From Pedobacter aquae (lineage in GTDB: Bacteria > Bacteroidota > Bacteroidia > Sphingobacteriales > Sphingobacteriaceae): a DNA stretch of 64,000 bases. The position numbers and the translations under genes are program-made. How positions within the stretch are numbered: the stretch's first letter is position 1; every line of letters begins with the position of its first letter. The stretch is taken from the NCBI RefSeq assembly GCF_008195825.1, contig NZ_CP043329.1, positions 3,100,001-3,164,000 of the forward strand, given 5' to 3'. Positions 25,710 through 35,212 of the stretch are shown here, piece after piece. The notes below the pieces were generated by a model. It saw only the letters and a program-made list of their open reading frames with translations, was not told the origin of the DNA and searched no databases.

Positions 25710-26936
25710 ATGAGTTCAACCCTGATGAGCGGTTTTTCTGAAGTGGCCAAACAGGCCCTTTACCAGCCCCAAGAGGCTATGGCCGAAATAAAAAGCAAAA
25801 AAAACCAACTCTTTATTGGTATCCCAAAAGAAACTTCTTTCCAAGAAAATAGGATAGCTTTATCACCATTATCGGTAGCGTTGCTGGTAAATAATGGTCA
25901 TAAAGTAGTTATAGAAGCAGGTGCGGGCTTAGCTGCAAATTTTTCTGATAAAGATTATTGTGAACAAGGTGCCCATATTGTTTATGATACCAAAGAAGTT
26001 TACCGGGCAGATATCATTTTAAAAATTGCGCCTCCAACAAAAAGCGATATAGAAATGATGAAGCATTCGCAGATTATTTTTTCTGCGCTGCAAATGGCTA
26101 CCATCAACAAAGAAGATATACAGGCTTTAATGGCCAAAAAAATTACCGCTTTAGCTTTTGAATATATCAGAGATGATGGAAATGTATTAAGCGTAGTGCG
26201 GGCGATGAGCGAAATTGTAGGTGCAACCTCTATTTTAATAGCTGCCGAATATTTAAGCAATGTTTATGGCGGCAAAGGCTTAATGCTTGGTGGCGTTACC
26301 GGAGTGCCGCCAACAGAAATTGTGATTTTAGGTGCTGGTACTGTAGGCGAATATGCCGCCCGTACAGCTATTGGCTTAGGTGCCGAGGTTAAAGTTTTTG
26401 ATTCTTCTTTATACCGATTAAGACGACTTCAAAATAATATTGGTAGTAGGGTTTTTACATCTGTTATACAACCTATTGTGTTAGAAAAGGCTATCAGAAC
26501 TTGTGATGTGGCCATTGGTGCTATAAGAGCTTCACATGGCAGAAGCCCATGTATTGTAAGCGAAGAAACCGTGGCTAAAATGAAACCCAATTCTGTTATT
26601 ATAGACGTAAGTATAGACCAAGGTGGTTGTTTTGAAACATCTGAAGTTACCAACCATAAAAACCCGGTGTTTAGAAAATACGATGTGATACATTATTGTG
26701 TGCCCAATATAGCATCAAGAGTGAGTAGAACAGCAACTTATGCCCTTACCAATATTTTTACGCCAATTTTAATAGATATTGGAGATTTAGGCGGTATCAA
26801 TAACCTCATTTGGGAAAAACACGGTATTAGAAATGCTGTTTATATCTTTCAAGGTTCTATGACTAATAAAGATTTAGCAGAACGTTTTAATTTACCTGTT
26901 AAGGATTTAGATTTACTGCTGGTTTCTAATCGATAA
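25710..26936 (+). CDS. ald: Alanine dehydrogenase
   Basis: NAD-dependent interconversion of alanine with pyruvate and ammonia. The 408 residues contain the AlaDH/PNT N-terminal domain (IGIPKETSFQENRIALSP), the NAD-binding motif ILGAGTVGEYAARTAIGLGAEVKVFD, and DVSIDQGGCFETS. It carries about 35 extra N-terminal residues before the family start, as seen in other Bacteroidota. The gene begins 1 base after the tsaE stop. Confidence 0.93.
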   Translation: MSSTLMSGFSEVAKQALYQPQEAMAEIKSKKNQLFIGIPKETSFQENRIALSPLSVALLVNNGHKVVIEAGAGLAANFSDKDYCEQGAHIVYDTKEVYRADIILKIAPPTKSDIEMMKHSQIIFSALQMATINKEDIQALMAKKITALAFEYIRDDGNVLSVVRAMSEIVGATSILIAAEYLSNVYGGKGLMLGGVTGVPPTEIVILGAGTVGEYAARTAIGLGAEVKVFDSSLYRLRRLQNNIGSRVFTSVIQPIVLEKAIRTCDVAIGAIRASHGRSPCIVSEETVAKMKPNSVIIDVSIDQGGCFETSEVTNHKNPVFRKYDVIHYCVPNIASRVSRTATYALTNIFTPILIDIGDLGGINNLIWEKHGIRNAVYIFQGSMTNKDLAERFNLPVKDLDLLLVSNR

Positions 26937-26958
26937 AAAAGAGGCTTATTTTTTGCAA

Positions 26959-26982
26959 TCATTCCTCAAAAATCAGGAATGA
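26959..26982 (+). repeat. Hairpin over the start codon of the BrkB-family gene
   Basis: TCATTCCT (26959-26966) and AGGAATGA (26975-26982) are perfect arms with an 8-base loop. The start codon ATG at 26979 lies inside the 3' arm. The hairpin could block translation initiation in the mRNA, or be a chance or leftover structure; there is no T-run after it, so it is not a terminator. Confidence 0.5.
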
Positions 26983-27929
26983 TGAAGAAAATTATTGCAA
27001 AAGCTAAATTCATTTTTAAAATCATTATCAAAAGTTTTAATGCCTTTATGGCCGATAAAGGCTTAAAACTTAGTGCATCTCTATCTTACTACACCATATT
27101 TTCTTTGGGTCCCATGCTGGTAGTTTTACTTTCTGTAGCTGGCTTTTTTTATCAGGAGAAACAGGTTTTACAGGAAAAAGTATTTGAAGAAATCCAAGGT
27201 TTTATTGGTAGCCAAGCTGCTTTACAAGTACAATCACTTTTAAAAAATCTTGCTCTTTCTGGAGATAGTGTAGTAGCCATAATTATTGGTGTTATAACTT
27301 TATTGATAGGTGCTACAGGTATTTTTATAGAAATACAAGACTCTATCAATCAAATATGGAAAGTAAAAGCTGTACCCAAAAAAGGTTGGCTTAAATTATT
27401 AAAAGACAGGTTTTTGTCGCTATCTATGGTGGGTAGTTTAGGCTTTTTACTCATTGTTTCACTCATCATCAACGGGATGGTTTCTGCTGTAAGTACCGTT
27501 TTAAGCAATTATTTACCAGAAAATATCTTGTTTTTGTTTGATGTAGTTAACCTCATGATTACTTTTTTGGTCCTTGTTTTCCTATTTAGCATCATTTACA
27601 AAGTTTTACCCGACGCAGAAATTCCTTGGAGAGGTGTTAGAACAGGAGCTATTTTCACATCTCTACTTTTTATGTTAGGCGAATATCTGATAAGACTTTA
27701 TATAGGATATACAGCTGTAGGCTCTGTTTACGGTGCGGCAGGCACCTTGGTGGTTATTGCCGTTTGGGTTTACTATTCGGCCGCCATTTTATTTTTTGGT
27801 GCCGAGTTTACTAAAGTTTATGCAGAAGAAAAAGGCGAACGGATAAAGCCATCATCGCATGCTGTTTATATTAAAATGATAGAGGAAGAACAGCATGTTA
27901 AGTACATCCCTAAAGAAGAAGAAAACTAA
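26979..27929 (+). CDS. YihY/BrkB family inner membrane protein
   Basis: 316 residues with about six membrane helices and the family blocks SASLSYYTIFSLGPMLVVLL at the first helix, IWKVKAVPKKGWLKLLKDRFLS, VLPDAEIPWRG and GAAGTLVVIAVWVYYSAAILFFGAEFTKVYAE. The family was once called ribonuclease BN, but that activity belongs to another protein; true function is unknown. It ends four bases inside the convergent phosphatase gene. Confidence 0.9.
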   Translation: MMKKIIAKAKFIFKIIIKSFNAFMADKGLKLSASLSYYTIFSLGPMLVVLLSVAGFFYQEKQVLQEKVFEEIQGFIGSQAALQVQSLLKNLALSGDSVVAIIIGVITLLIGATGIFIEIQDSINQIWKVKAVPKKGWLKLLKDRFLSLSMVGSLGFLLIVSLIINGMVSAVSTVLSNYLPENILFLFDVVNLMITFLVLVFLFSIIYKVLPDAEIPWRGVRTGAIFTSLLFMLGEYLIRLYIGYTAVGSVYGAAGTLVVIAVWVYYSAAILFFGAEFTKVYAEEKGERIKPSSHAVYIKMIEEEQHVKYIPKEEEN

Positions 27930-28450
27930 ATATTACTGCTATGATGTAATTTACCAAAATGCTTGATTTGAGATTTTACTTTATCTCCTTTAATTTTTAA
28001 TTGGATGATAAAATCGTAATCTTCTTCTTGTAATTCTTTTAAGGATAATTTTGCCCCTAAAGCTTCAGCTATTTTAATAACCGTATTGCTGTGGCCAACA
28101 ACTAATATCTTTTTACCTACCAATTCTTGCTTTATTCTTTTAGCTAAAAAGGCAGTATCATGCGCATCATAAAACTCTATGCCTAAATCTAAATACTTTG
28201 CTAAAGGTGCGGCAGTTTCTTGGTTTCTTTTATAAGGAGTTGTAAAAATATGCTCAATTTTTTCTTTTCCCAGATAAGTTTTTAAATCCTCTGCTCTTTG
28301 TTTACCTAACTCATTTAAAGATGGGTCTTGATTTTTCTTATCCTGCGTTTGTTTTTCGGCATGTCTTACGATATAAACCGTGGTATTATGTTGCGCAAAA
28401 GCTTGCTGAATCAAGCAAAACCAACCTATAAAAAGTAGAAACTTTTTCAT
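27926..28450 (-). CDS. Exported histidine phosphatase family protein
   Basis: 174 residues with a signal peptide (KFLLFIGWFCLIQQAFAQ) and the phosphoglycerate-mutase-like catalytic motif VYIVRHAEKQ; the second catalytic histidine is in VVGHSNTVIK. Size and layout match SixA-like small histidine phosphatases, but the signal peptide puts this one outside the cytoplasm. It lies 1 base after the PBP4 gene, so the two are one operon. Confidence 0.87.
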   Translation of the reverse strand: MKKFLLFIGWFCLIQQAFAQHNTTVYIVRHAEKQTQDKKNQDPSLNELGKQRAEDLKTYLGKEKIEHIFTTPYKRNQETAAPLAKYLDLGIEFYDAHDTAFLAKRIKQELVGKKILVVGHSNTVIKIAEALGAKLSLKELQEEDYDFIIQLKIKGDKVKSQIKHFGKLHHSSNI

Positions 28451-28451
28451 A

Positions 28452-29783
28452 TTAATAGTTTAGGTGTATAAAAGTTAAGATTTGCTCAACATCGTTACGT
28501 ACGGCTGATACTGGCGCAATAAAATTATTATTGAGATAAGAGAAAGCGTATTTCTTGCCCGATTTGCCTACCAAATAGCCCACTAAGTTATAATTGTTAG
28601 ATAAACTGCCCGATTTTGCAAAAACAAAGCTCTTGGTACTTGTTTTAAACATATTCTTTAAAGTTCCGCTTTTGTTACCAGCGGCTAATAAATCAAAAAG
28701 TTTATCATCGTTATTTACTTTTTGTCTTAATTTTTCTAAGATTTTAATACCAAATGCTGGGCTTATTAAATTTAATCTGGATAATCCAGAACCATCTACC
28801 CAGTTACAGCTATTTTTAGCTATATCAGTAAAAAGCTCTTGTTGTGCTTTTTGGATGATAAGATTTGCATCCATATTTAATTGTTGTTGCGCAGCATAGT
28901 TTAGTAAAAGTTGTTCTGCTAAAAAATTATCGCTGCTTTGCAGCATTTTTTTGAAGACAGAATCAGCCTTAGCGTTATAGATAATTTTAGCATCAGCTGG
29001 CACTGGTTGCCACGGTAAAGTACTAACAGATGATGTGATTAAACCTGTAGCCAATAAAGTATCGGTTAACAAGCTTTCTTTGATATTGCTATTAAAGCTA
29101 ATAGGAATAAGCTGTTTATATCCCGGATTTAGTTGCTCTGGAACAAAAATATTATTGTTATAGAGATTTCTTTTGATGCTTTTTAATGACTTCTGAACGC
29201 TTTTTTCGCTGTAATAAAGTGATGCTAAATCTGGCAACATGCTAAAACTTCCATCTAAATTTTGGCTACAGGTTACCATATTTTTATACATAGGGAAATC
29301 TGTAATTTCTGCTTGATAACTTTCGTTATAATCATCCCAAAACCAACCTTTACCAAATTTTTCGCCCTTATATCGTCCGCTTACCAGATAAATATTTTTG
29401 CCCGAGTTTTTCAAAAAGTCAAAAGCGGGCTGGTGCTTAAAATCTGGATTCAAGAAAGTTGGGTCGGCCATGGGCCATATCATTAAAGAATCACCTTTGA
29501 TGGTATATTGGTAACTAGGTACAGAATCTGCCATGAAATGCAGGCCTGTATAAAAATTAAGTAATTTGGTGGTTGATGCAGCTGTAAAAGGCATATCAGC
29601 ATTTAGTTCATAAATAACTTGATTTTTGTCTAAATCTTTTAATACAAAACCAATATGATGGTTTTTTTGCGCTAGTAAATCAAATTGATGATCTATTTGT
29701 TGATTACTATTGGTTACAGATTTTTTAGCTGTACACGCTGTTATAAAAGCACATAGAAACAAAACGTATATCACTCTAATCAT
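28452..29783 (-). CDS. dacB: D-alanyl-D-alanine carboxypeptidase/endopeptidase (PBP4 family, S13), lipoprotein
   Basis: Periplasmic peptidoglycan-trimming enzyme. From ATG at 29783 it has 443 residues and a lipobox (FITAC). The longer frame from 29849 only adds an unlikely cytoplasmic lead. Serine-enzyme motifs are present: SxxK as STTK (about 70-73), a serine motif in DGSGLSRLN and KSG in FVFAKSGSLSN. It is first in a two-gene operon with the exported histidine phosphatase. Confidence 0.88.
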   Translation of the reverse strand: MIRVIYVLFLCAFITACTAKKSVTNSNQQIDHQFDLLAQKNHHIGFVLKDLDKNQVIYELNADMPFTAASTTKLLNFYTGLHFMADSVPSYQYTIKGDSLMIWPMADPTFLNPDFKHQPAFDFLKNSGKNIYLVSGRYKGEKFGKGWFWDDYNESYQAEITDFPMYKNMVTCSQNLDGSFSMLPDLASLYYSEKSVQKSLKSIKRNLYNNNIFVPEQLNPGYKQLIPISFNSNIKESLLTDTLLATGLITSSVSTLPWQPVPADAKIIYNAKADSVFKKMLQSSDNFLAEQLLLNYAAQQQLNMDANLIIQKAQQELFTDIAKNSCNWVDGSGLSRLNLISPAFGIKILEKLRQKVNNDDKLFDLLAAGNKSGTLKNMFKTSTKSFVFAKSGSLSNNYNLVGYLVGKSGKKYAFSYLNNNFIAPVSAVRNDVEQILTFIHLNY

Positions 29784-29880
29784 ATTGAAAGAAGGCTTAT
29801 CATAAAAATTCATCATCATATTAAAAAAAGCTTGCCATCCATAAATCATTAGCTTTTAATTATTAAATTGCTTATTACCA

Positions 29881-31119
29881 ATGATACCCATTTTAAACTT
29901 AAAGCTTTTAGTAATATTTATAATTGCTTTTTTCTCATTTATCGAGCCAAATTATGCTCATGATGCATTTGGTTTCAAAGGTAAAAGAAAAAAAGAACAA
30001 CTGCCTTTTACAAAAGCTAGCGGCTTAATTGTTATCAAAACTTATATCAACCAAAAAGGACCATTTAATTTTATCTTAGATTCTGGCGTGGGTTTAATGG
30101 TTATTACAGATCCAGATTTAAAAGACTCGCTAAAGCTTAACTCGCTCAGAAAAATAAAAATATCTGGTTTAGGAGAAATAGAAGAACTTTCTGCTTATTT
30201 AGCGCCTTCTTTAAAAGTAAATATTGGCAGTACAGAGGCTATAAGTTTAGGCGCTGCCATTTTAGAAAAAGATTTGCTCAATCTATCTCAACATGCAGGC
30301 ATCCCCATTCATGGTTTAATTGGGTATGATTTTTTTAACAGTTTCACCATCAAGATATACCACCAAGCCGGATACTTAACTCTTCTTCAAAAAAGTATCA
30401 AGCCCAAGCTTAAAAATGGTTTTAAAATCCCTATCACCATAGAGAAAAACAAACCTTATTGCCAAGCTACGGTACAACTTAGAGATAGCACTTACCAACT
30501 CAAATTGATAATTGATAGCGGCGCTGGGCATACTTTAGCCTTAGAATCTTTAAACGGATTTAATTTCCCCATCCCATCAGAAAATTTAAAAACAATTTTA
30601 GGAATAGGTTTAGGAGGTAAAATTAATGGTTCTATTGCTCGTGTAAACGAGTTTACTTTACAGGATTTAAAGTTTCAAAATCTGATTACATCGTTTCCGC
30701 TTTATAATGATGTAGCTGCTAAAATCTTAACTGTACCCCGCAGCGGAAGTATAGGAAACAGGCTTCTAAAGCATTTTAACGTCATTTTTAATTATCACGA
30801 AGGCTATATTTATCTTAAAAGAATAAGCAAAAATTTTCCAGATTTAGAGCATGATATGAGCGGAATGGATATAGTTGCCGGCGGCGATAGTTTTAACCGT
30901 TATATTATTAACCGTATTGATGAAAACTCGCCGGCTACAGCAGCAGAACTTTTAGTAGGCGATGAAATTATTGCCATTAATTTTAAACCTACACGCTTAA
31001 TGACTTTAGATGAAATTACAGAAATATTAAGATCAAGAAGTGGCCGTGGTGTTTTGTTAGATGTGGTTAGAGGACAAGAATTCTATAGAGCTGTTATTGA
31101 ATTGAAAAGGAGAATTTAA
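29881..31119 (+). CDS. Retropepsin-like aspartic protease with PDZ domain
   Basis: 412 residues with an N-terminal signal segment. Two aspartic-protease-like halves each show the D-S/T-G motif: FILDSGVGL (about 70) and LIIDSGAGHTL (about 210), as in clan AA proteases that fold both lobes from one chain. A PDZ domain follows (NSPATAAELLVGDEIIAING-like region, residues about 340-400). Probably envelope-located. The end overlaps the convergent PAS kinase gene by four bases. Confidence 0.82.
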   Translation: MIPILNLKLLVIFIIAFFSFIEPNYAHDAFGFKGKRKKEQLPFTKASGLIVIKTYINQKGPFNFILDSGVGLMVITDPDLKDSLKLNSLRKIKISGLGEIEELSAYLAPSLKVNIGSTEAISLGAAILEKDLLNLSQHAGIPIHGLIGYDFFNSFTIKIYHQAGYLTLLQKSIKPKLKNGFKIPITIEKNKPYCQATVQLRDSTYQLKLIIDSGAGHTLALESLNGFNFPIPSENLKTILGIGLGGKINGSIARVNEFTLQDLKFQNLITSFPLYNDVAAKILTVPRSGSIGNRLLKHFNVIFNYHEGYIYLKRISKNFPDLEHDMSGMDIVAGGDSFNRYIINRIDENSPATAAELLVGDEIIAINFKPTRLMTLDEITEILRSRSGRGVLLDVVRGQEFYRAVIELKRRI

Positions 31120-32240
31120 CCTTCTAAATGTATGATAAAAGTGGTGCCTTTATTAACCTCGCTATGAACACTTATTTTTGAACCCATTTCTAAAACATGG
31201 GTATGTACTAAATATAATCCAACGCCTTTAGCATCGGGGTGGTTATGAAAGGTTTGGTACATTTTAAAAATTCTATCCTTAACTTTCTCGGCATCAAAAC
31301 CCAAACCATTATCTTCTATAATCATCTGCTTACGGCCATCAACTACTTTGGTATAGATATTTATAACCGGATGTTCATCTGCCTTAGCGTATTTAATAGC
31401 GTTGGTGATGAGGTTTAAAAAAATACTTTCTAAATAGGTTTTGTTAAAATCTATAGCCGAAAAAGCACTAAAATCTATATTCACTTTGGCTTTAGCCTGA
31501 TGTAGTAAATGTTGTATGGAGCCTAAAACATTGTTTAAAACTTGGTCTAGTGCAAGTTCTTCTTTAGCTGCTGTAATTCCATCCTGTGCTTTTAAATCTT
31601 GCAAATAACTATCCAACATTGTTTTTAACTGATGGGTAGAGGATTCTAAAAGCTGTATTAATTGCTTGGTTTCTTCATCTTCTATTTTATGGGTATCTAG
31701 AAGCCTAAACAACGCAATTAAATTATTTACTGGCGAGCGTAAATCATGCGAGGTAGTTCTTGCAAAATGTTTAAGATCTTGGTTAACCTTAGAAATCTCG
31801 GTTAAAAGACGATTTTTTTCTTCTTCTAATTTCTTCTTAGCAGTGATGTTTTTAGCAATTGCATATATGTTATCTTGATCATTTACGATGATAGATGTCC
31901 AAGAAAGCCAAATAATGTTTCCGCTTTGGGTGATATATCTATTTTCAAAATTTAGTAGCCTTCTACCTTCTTTTAATCCATCTCTGGCTGTTGTTGTAAC
32001 CAATCTATCATCAGGATGAATAAAGCTAGAGATAGGATTAGCCATTAATTCTTCCTGAGAATATTCTAATAAGGCAGAAACGGCAGGATTAATTTTTTTA
32101 AAATATCCGTCAAAGCCTGCTATACAAAGTAAATCTGGTGTATTGTGAAAAAAAGTATCTAACTGTAAAAAGTTATCCCATTGTTTATGGGTAATACTTA
32201 CAAAACTTTCGTTTTCCTGCATTTTAAAACCGCTTTCCAT
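31116..32240 (-). CDS. PAS domain sensor histidine kinase
   Basis: Soluble kinase of 374 residues with no membrane segment. One PAS domain (about 20-140), a dimerisation/phosphoacceptor domain with the H-box TSHDLRSPVNNL, and a HATPase domain (NLITNAIKYA, IIEDNGLGFD, GVGLYLVHTHV). No response regulator adjoins it, so its partner is unknown. It would sense a cytoplasmic signal. Confidence 0.88.
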   Translation of the reverse strand: MESGFKMQENESFVSITHKQWDNFLQLDTFFHNTPDLLCIAGFDGYFKKINPAVSALLEYSQEELMANPISSFIHPDDRLVTTTARDGLKEGRRLLNFENRYITQSGNIIWLSWTSIIVNDQDNIYAIAKNITAKKKLEEEKNRLLTEISKVNQDLKHFARTTSHDLRSPVNNLIALFRLLDTHKIEDEETKQLIQLLESSTHQLKTMLDSYLQDLKAQDGITAAKEELALDQVLNNVLGSIQHLLHQAKAKVNIDFSAFSAIDFNKTYLESIFLNLITNAIKYAKADEHPVINIYTKVVDGRKQMIIEDNGLGFDAEKVKDRIFKMYQTFHNHPDAKGVGLYLVHTHVLEMGSKISVHSEVNKGTTFIIHLEG

Positions 32241-32430
32241 AAATGCGTTAACTTAAATTTCAATAAATATAGTTTATTATACTAATTATTAAAAAATAAG
32301 CTAAAAAAATTAAGTTATCTTGATACAAAACAACAATTTAAAAAAATTTTCATTTTGGCTGTAACATTCTTCTAAAAGCTACAGTCTTAGAGATATAAAA
32401 CTTAAAAATTAACCTTAAAAAAATTTAATC

Positions 32431-32865
32431 ATGAAAACTAAAAACTTTTTAACTGCAATTGTTTGTTTTGTTCTTTTAAGTGTATCTACACTGGTAATGG
32501 CAGATGAGAAAAACATCGATAAAAAAAGCATGAGCTTTAGCATTGGAACTTACATTGATGTATTAAAATCTGGATACAGCGCAGATTACGCTTCTATCAT
32601 TGCTTATGATGCTAAATTCAACATCAACAGAAACGGTAATACGGTTACCCACTACAAAACAGAAGAGTTAAAATTCAACAACAATAAAAATAATGCTGCA
32701 ACACAGAACTGCAATGTTTCTTATAAAGTTATAACGGCAAGTGATAATTATGCGCTGGTAACAGTAAGCATGCAATACGAGAATTTTACTAGAGAAAATA
32801 TTGTTAGCTTATCAAAAATTAAAGATTCTTGGAAAATTACAGAAGTAAACTCTGTATTTAAATAA
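32431..32865 (+). CDS. Exported NTF2-like (putative lumazine-binding) protein
   Basis: 144 residues with a clear signal peptide (MKTKNFLTAIVCFVLLSVST). The mature part looks like an NTF2-like alpha-beta fold: an N-terminal helix region (YIDVLKSGYSADYASII), then strands ending in DNYALVTVSMQYE and SWKITEVNSVFK. Such domains bind small molecules or act as secreted inhibitors; no ligand can be named. A terminator follows directly. Confidence 0.7.
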   Translation: MKTKNFLTAIVCFVLLSVSTLVMADEKNIDKKSMSFSIGTYIDVLKSGYSADYASIIAYDAKFNINRNGNTVTHYKTEELKFNNNKNNAATQNCNVSYKVITASDNYALVTVSMQYENFTRENIVSLSKIKDSWKITEVNSVFK

Positions 32866-32888
32866 CAGTAAATAAAAAAGATGTGTGT

Positions 32889-32919
32889 AAATCCTGGGCT
32901 AACAAGTCTGGGATTTTTT
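32889..32919 (+). terminator. Terminator after the NTF2-like gene
   Basis: An imperfect hairpin with outer arms AATCC and GGATT, including G-T pairs, followed by TTTTTTG, about 24 bases past the stop codon. Confidence 0.7.
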
Positions 32920-32975
32920 GTTTCTAACAAAATACTAAGGCATAGCTTTTGAATAATGAAACCTAAACATTGCCT

Positions 32976-34127
32976 ATGCTTCTTCATCAATACAAAACGG
33001 TACGTCAACTATCAGAAGAAATTTGTTTGCCATTAGAAACAGAAGACTACGTTGTACAACCCATTATTGATGTAAGCCCGCCGAAATGGCATTTAGGCCA
33101 TAGCACTTGGTTTTTCGAGACTTTTGTTTTAAAACCATACTTGCCCAACTATCAAGAATTTAACCCGCAATACAATTTTGTTTTTAATAGCTATTACGAA
33201 ACTTTGGGGGCCAGAGTCATCAGAACAGACCGCGGAAATTTAAGCAGACCAACAGTAAGCCAAGTTTACCAATACCGCAAACATGTTGATGAAGCTATGC
33301 ATGAACTTTTGCAGCAAAACCTCGCAGATGAAACTATAGAAATCCTTATCCTGGGTTTAAACCACGAGCAACAACACCAAGAGCTATTATGGTATGATAT
33401 CAAATACATATTAGGGCATAATCCCTTATTTCCCGCTTACGCTGATGAACATATAGAAAACAGAATTTTTACTATTGTCCAGCAAGCAGATTGGCATTAC
33501 TTTCCCGAAGGATTGTATAAAATTGGTTATCAAGAAGATGGTTTTTGTTTTGATAACGAATTAGCTCCACATCAGGTTTATTTACAGCCTTTTTCTTTGG
33601 CAACAGATTTAGTGAGCAACCAAGAATATTTAAATTTTATGGAAACTGGCGGCTATCAAGATTTTAGATTTTGGCATCAAGAAGGTTGGGATTGGGTTTG
33701 TAAAAATCAAATTAAAGCACCGCTATACTGGCACAACATCAATAATCAATGGCAAACTTATACTTTAAGTGGTTTAAAAAATATTCATCTACACCGCCCA
33801 GTTATGCATATCAGCTATTACGAAGCTGCGGCCTATGCCGCTTGGAGAGGCTGCCGTTTGGCTACAGAGTTTGAATGGGAAGCGGCCTCGGCAAAACTTA
33901 ACTGGGGCCAACTTTGGGAATGGACAGAAAGTGCTTATCTGCCTTATCCGGGCTTTAGCAAAGCACCAGGTGCTATAGGCGAGTATAATGGCAAATTTAT
34001 GGTAAATCAAAAGGTTTTAAAAGGTGCTTCTGTAGCAACTGCTGCTGGGCATCAAAGAAAAAGCTATCGTAATTTCTTTCATCCGCATTTGCGTTGGCAT
34101 TATAATGGTATAAGGCTGGCAAAGTAA
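32976..34127 (+). CDS. egtB: Ergothioneine biosynthesis sulfoxide synthase EgtB
   Basis: Non-heme iron enzyme that joins a thiol donor to hercynine. About 383 residues from ATG at 32976 (TTG at 32970 is the alternative). An N-terminal DinB-like domain supplies the iron histidines (KWHLGHSTWFFE and HEQQHQELL), and a formylglycine-enzyme-like C-terminal domain follows (PVMHISYYEAAAYAAWRGCRL, FHPHLRWHYNGIRL). It is 7 bases ahead of egtD. No egtA, egtC or C-S lyase gene is nearby, so the thiol donor and final lyase step are open. Confidence 0.9.
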   Translation: MLLHQYKTVRQLSEEICLPLETEDYVVQPIIDVSPPKWHLGHSTWFFETFVLKPYLPNYQEFNPQYNFVFNSYYETLGARVIRTDRGNLSRPTVSQVYQYRKHVDEAMHELLQQNLADETIEILILGLNHEQQHQELLWYDIKYILGHNPLFPAYADEHIENRIFTIVQQADWHYFPEGLYKIGYQEDGFCFDNELAPHQVYLQPFSLATDLVSNQEYLNFMETGGYQDFRFWHQEGWDWVCKNQIKAPLYWHNINNQWQTYTLSGLKNIHLHRPVMHISYYEAAAYAAWRGCRLATEFEWEAASAKLNWGQLWEWTESAYLPYPGFSKAPGAIGEYNGKFMVNQKVLKGASVATAAGHQRKSYRNFFHPHLRWHYNGIRLAK

Positions 34128-34134
34128 TTTACCT

Positions 34135-35073
34135 ATGGACACTTTTTTACAAGATGTATTATCGGGTTTAAACGCCACACCTAAAACGCTGCAATCAAAA
34201 TATTTTTATGATGAGGCTGGAGACATATTATTTCAAAAAATTATGTCATCACCAGAATATTACCTCACCAATTGCGAAATGGAAATTTTCACTACTCAAA
34301 CCCAAGCTTTAGCAAAAGCCATTAAAAATGGTTTTGATAGTTTTGATTTGGTTGAGCTAGGTGCCGGTGATGCTAGTAAATCTGTATATCTCATAAAGGA
34401 ATTAAGTAAACAAGACGTTAACTTTACTTATATGCCTATTGATATTTCTTCGCATGTTATTAAGCTTTTAGAAGAAAATTTACCTAAACAAGTACAACAC
34501 CTTCAAATAAAGGGCTTAAAAGGCGAGTATTTTGAAATGCTTGAAAAAGCAACGCAGATATCAAGCAAAAGAAAAGCAGTTTTATTTATGGGCGCAAACA
34601 TTGGAAATATGCCAGCCTCAGAAGCAATAACTTTCTGCAAAAAGCTAAGAGGCTTATTAAATAAAGAAGATTTATTGCTCATAGGTTTTGACCTTAAAAA
34701 GCATCCAAAAATTATAAGACAAGCCTATCATGATGCAAATGGTTATACCAGAGATTTTAATTTAAATCTCCTCAAACGTATCAATAAAGAATTAGGGGCA
34801 AATTTTAATATTGATGCTTTTGAGCATTACCCTTCTTACGACCCCGCTACAGGTTCTTGCAAAAGTTATCTCATCAGCTTAAAAAAGCAAAGTATTATTA
34901 TAGCAAATACAACCATAAATTTTCATGAGCATGAATATATCGCCATGGAAATTTCTCAGAAATACGATTTAGAAGAAACAGAAAATATGGCTAGACAAGC
35001 TGACTTTAAACCCGTAAAACATTTCTTTGATGAGAAAAAGTGGTTTGTAGACAGTATTTGGGAATGTATTTAA
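34135..35073 (+). CDS. egtD: L-histidine N-alpha-methyltransferase
   Basis: Trimethylates histidine to hercynine with S-adenosylmethionine, the first step of ergothioneine synthesis. The 312 residues show the EgtD layout: YFYDEAGDILFQKIMSSPEYYLTNCE near the start, SAM-binding VELGAGDASKS, and LFMGANIGNMP. It follows egtB by 7 bases as the second gene of the operon. Confidence 0.93.
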   Translation: MDTFLQDVLSGLNATPKTLQSKYFYDEAGDILFQKIMSSPEYYLTNCEMEIFTTQTQALAKAIKNGFDSFDLVELGAGDASKSVYLIKELSKQDVNFTYMPIDISSHVIKLLEENLPKQVQHLQIKGLKGEYFEMLEKATQISSKRKAVLFMGANIGNMPASEAITFCKKLRGLLNKEDLLLIGFDLKKHPKIIRQAYHDANGYTRDFNLNLLKRINKELGANFNIDAFEHYPSYDPATGSCKSYLISLKKQSIIIANTTINFHEHEYIAMEISQKYDLEETENMARQADFKPVKHFFDEKKWFVDSIWECI

Positions 35074-35173
35074 TATCACACTGATTTAATATTGAAATAA
35101 TATTGATCCTTTACTTTTACATCAGTTTAAGTCTTGATACTTCTTGTATCACACTCTAAATTTGTTTAGGTTT

Positions 35174-35212
35174 AAGAGTCGTTCATCCAGTTTAGAGCGA
35201 CTCTTTTTTTTT
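35174..35212 (+). terminator. Rho-independent terminator about 100 bases after egtD
   Basis: AAGAGTCG (35174-35181) and CGACTCTT (35198-35205) form an 8-base-pair hairpin followed by a long T-run. It lies 100 bases past the egtD stop, which is far for a plain gene end and leaves space for a short separate transcript. Confidence 0.9.
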
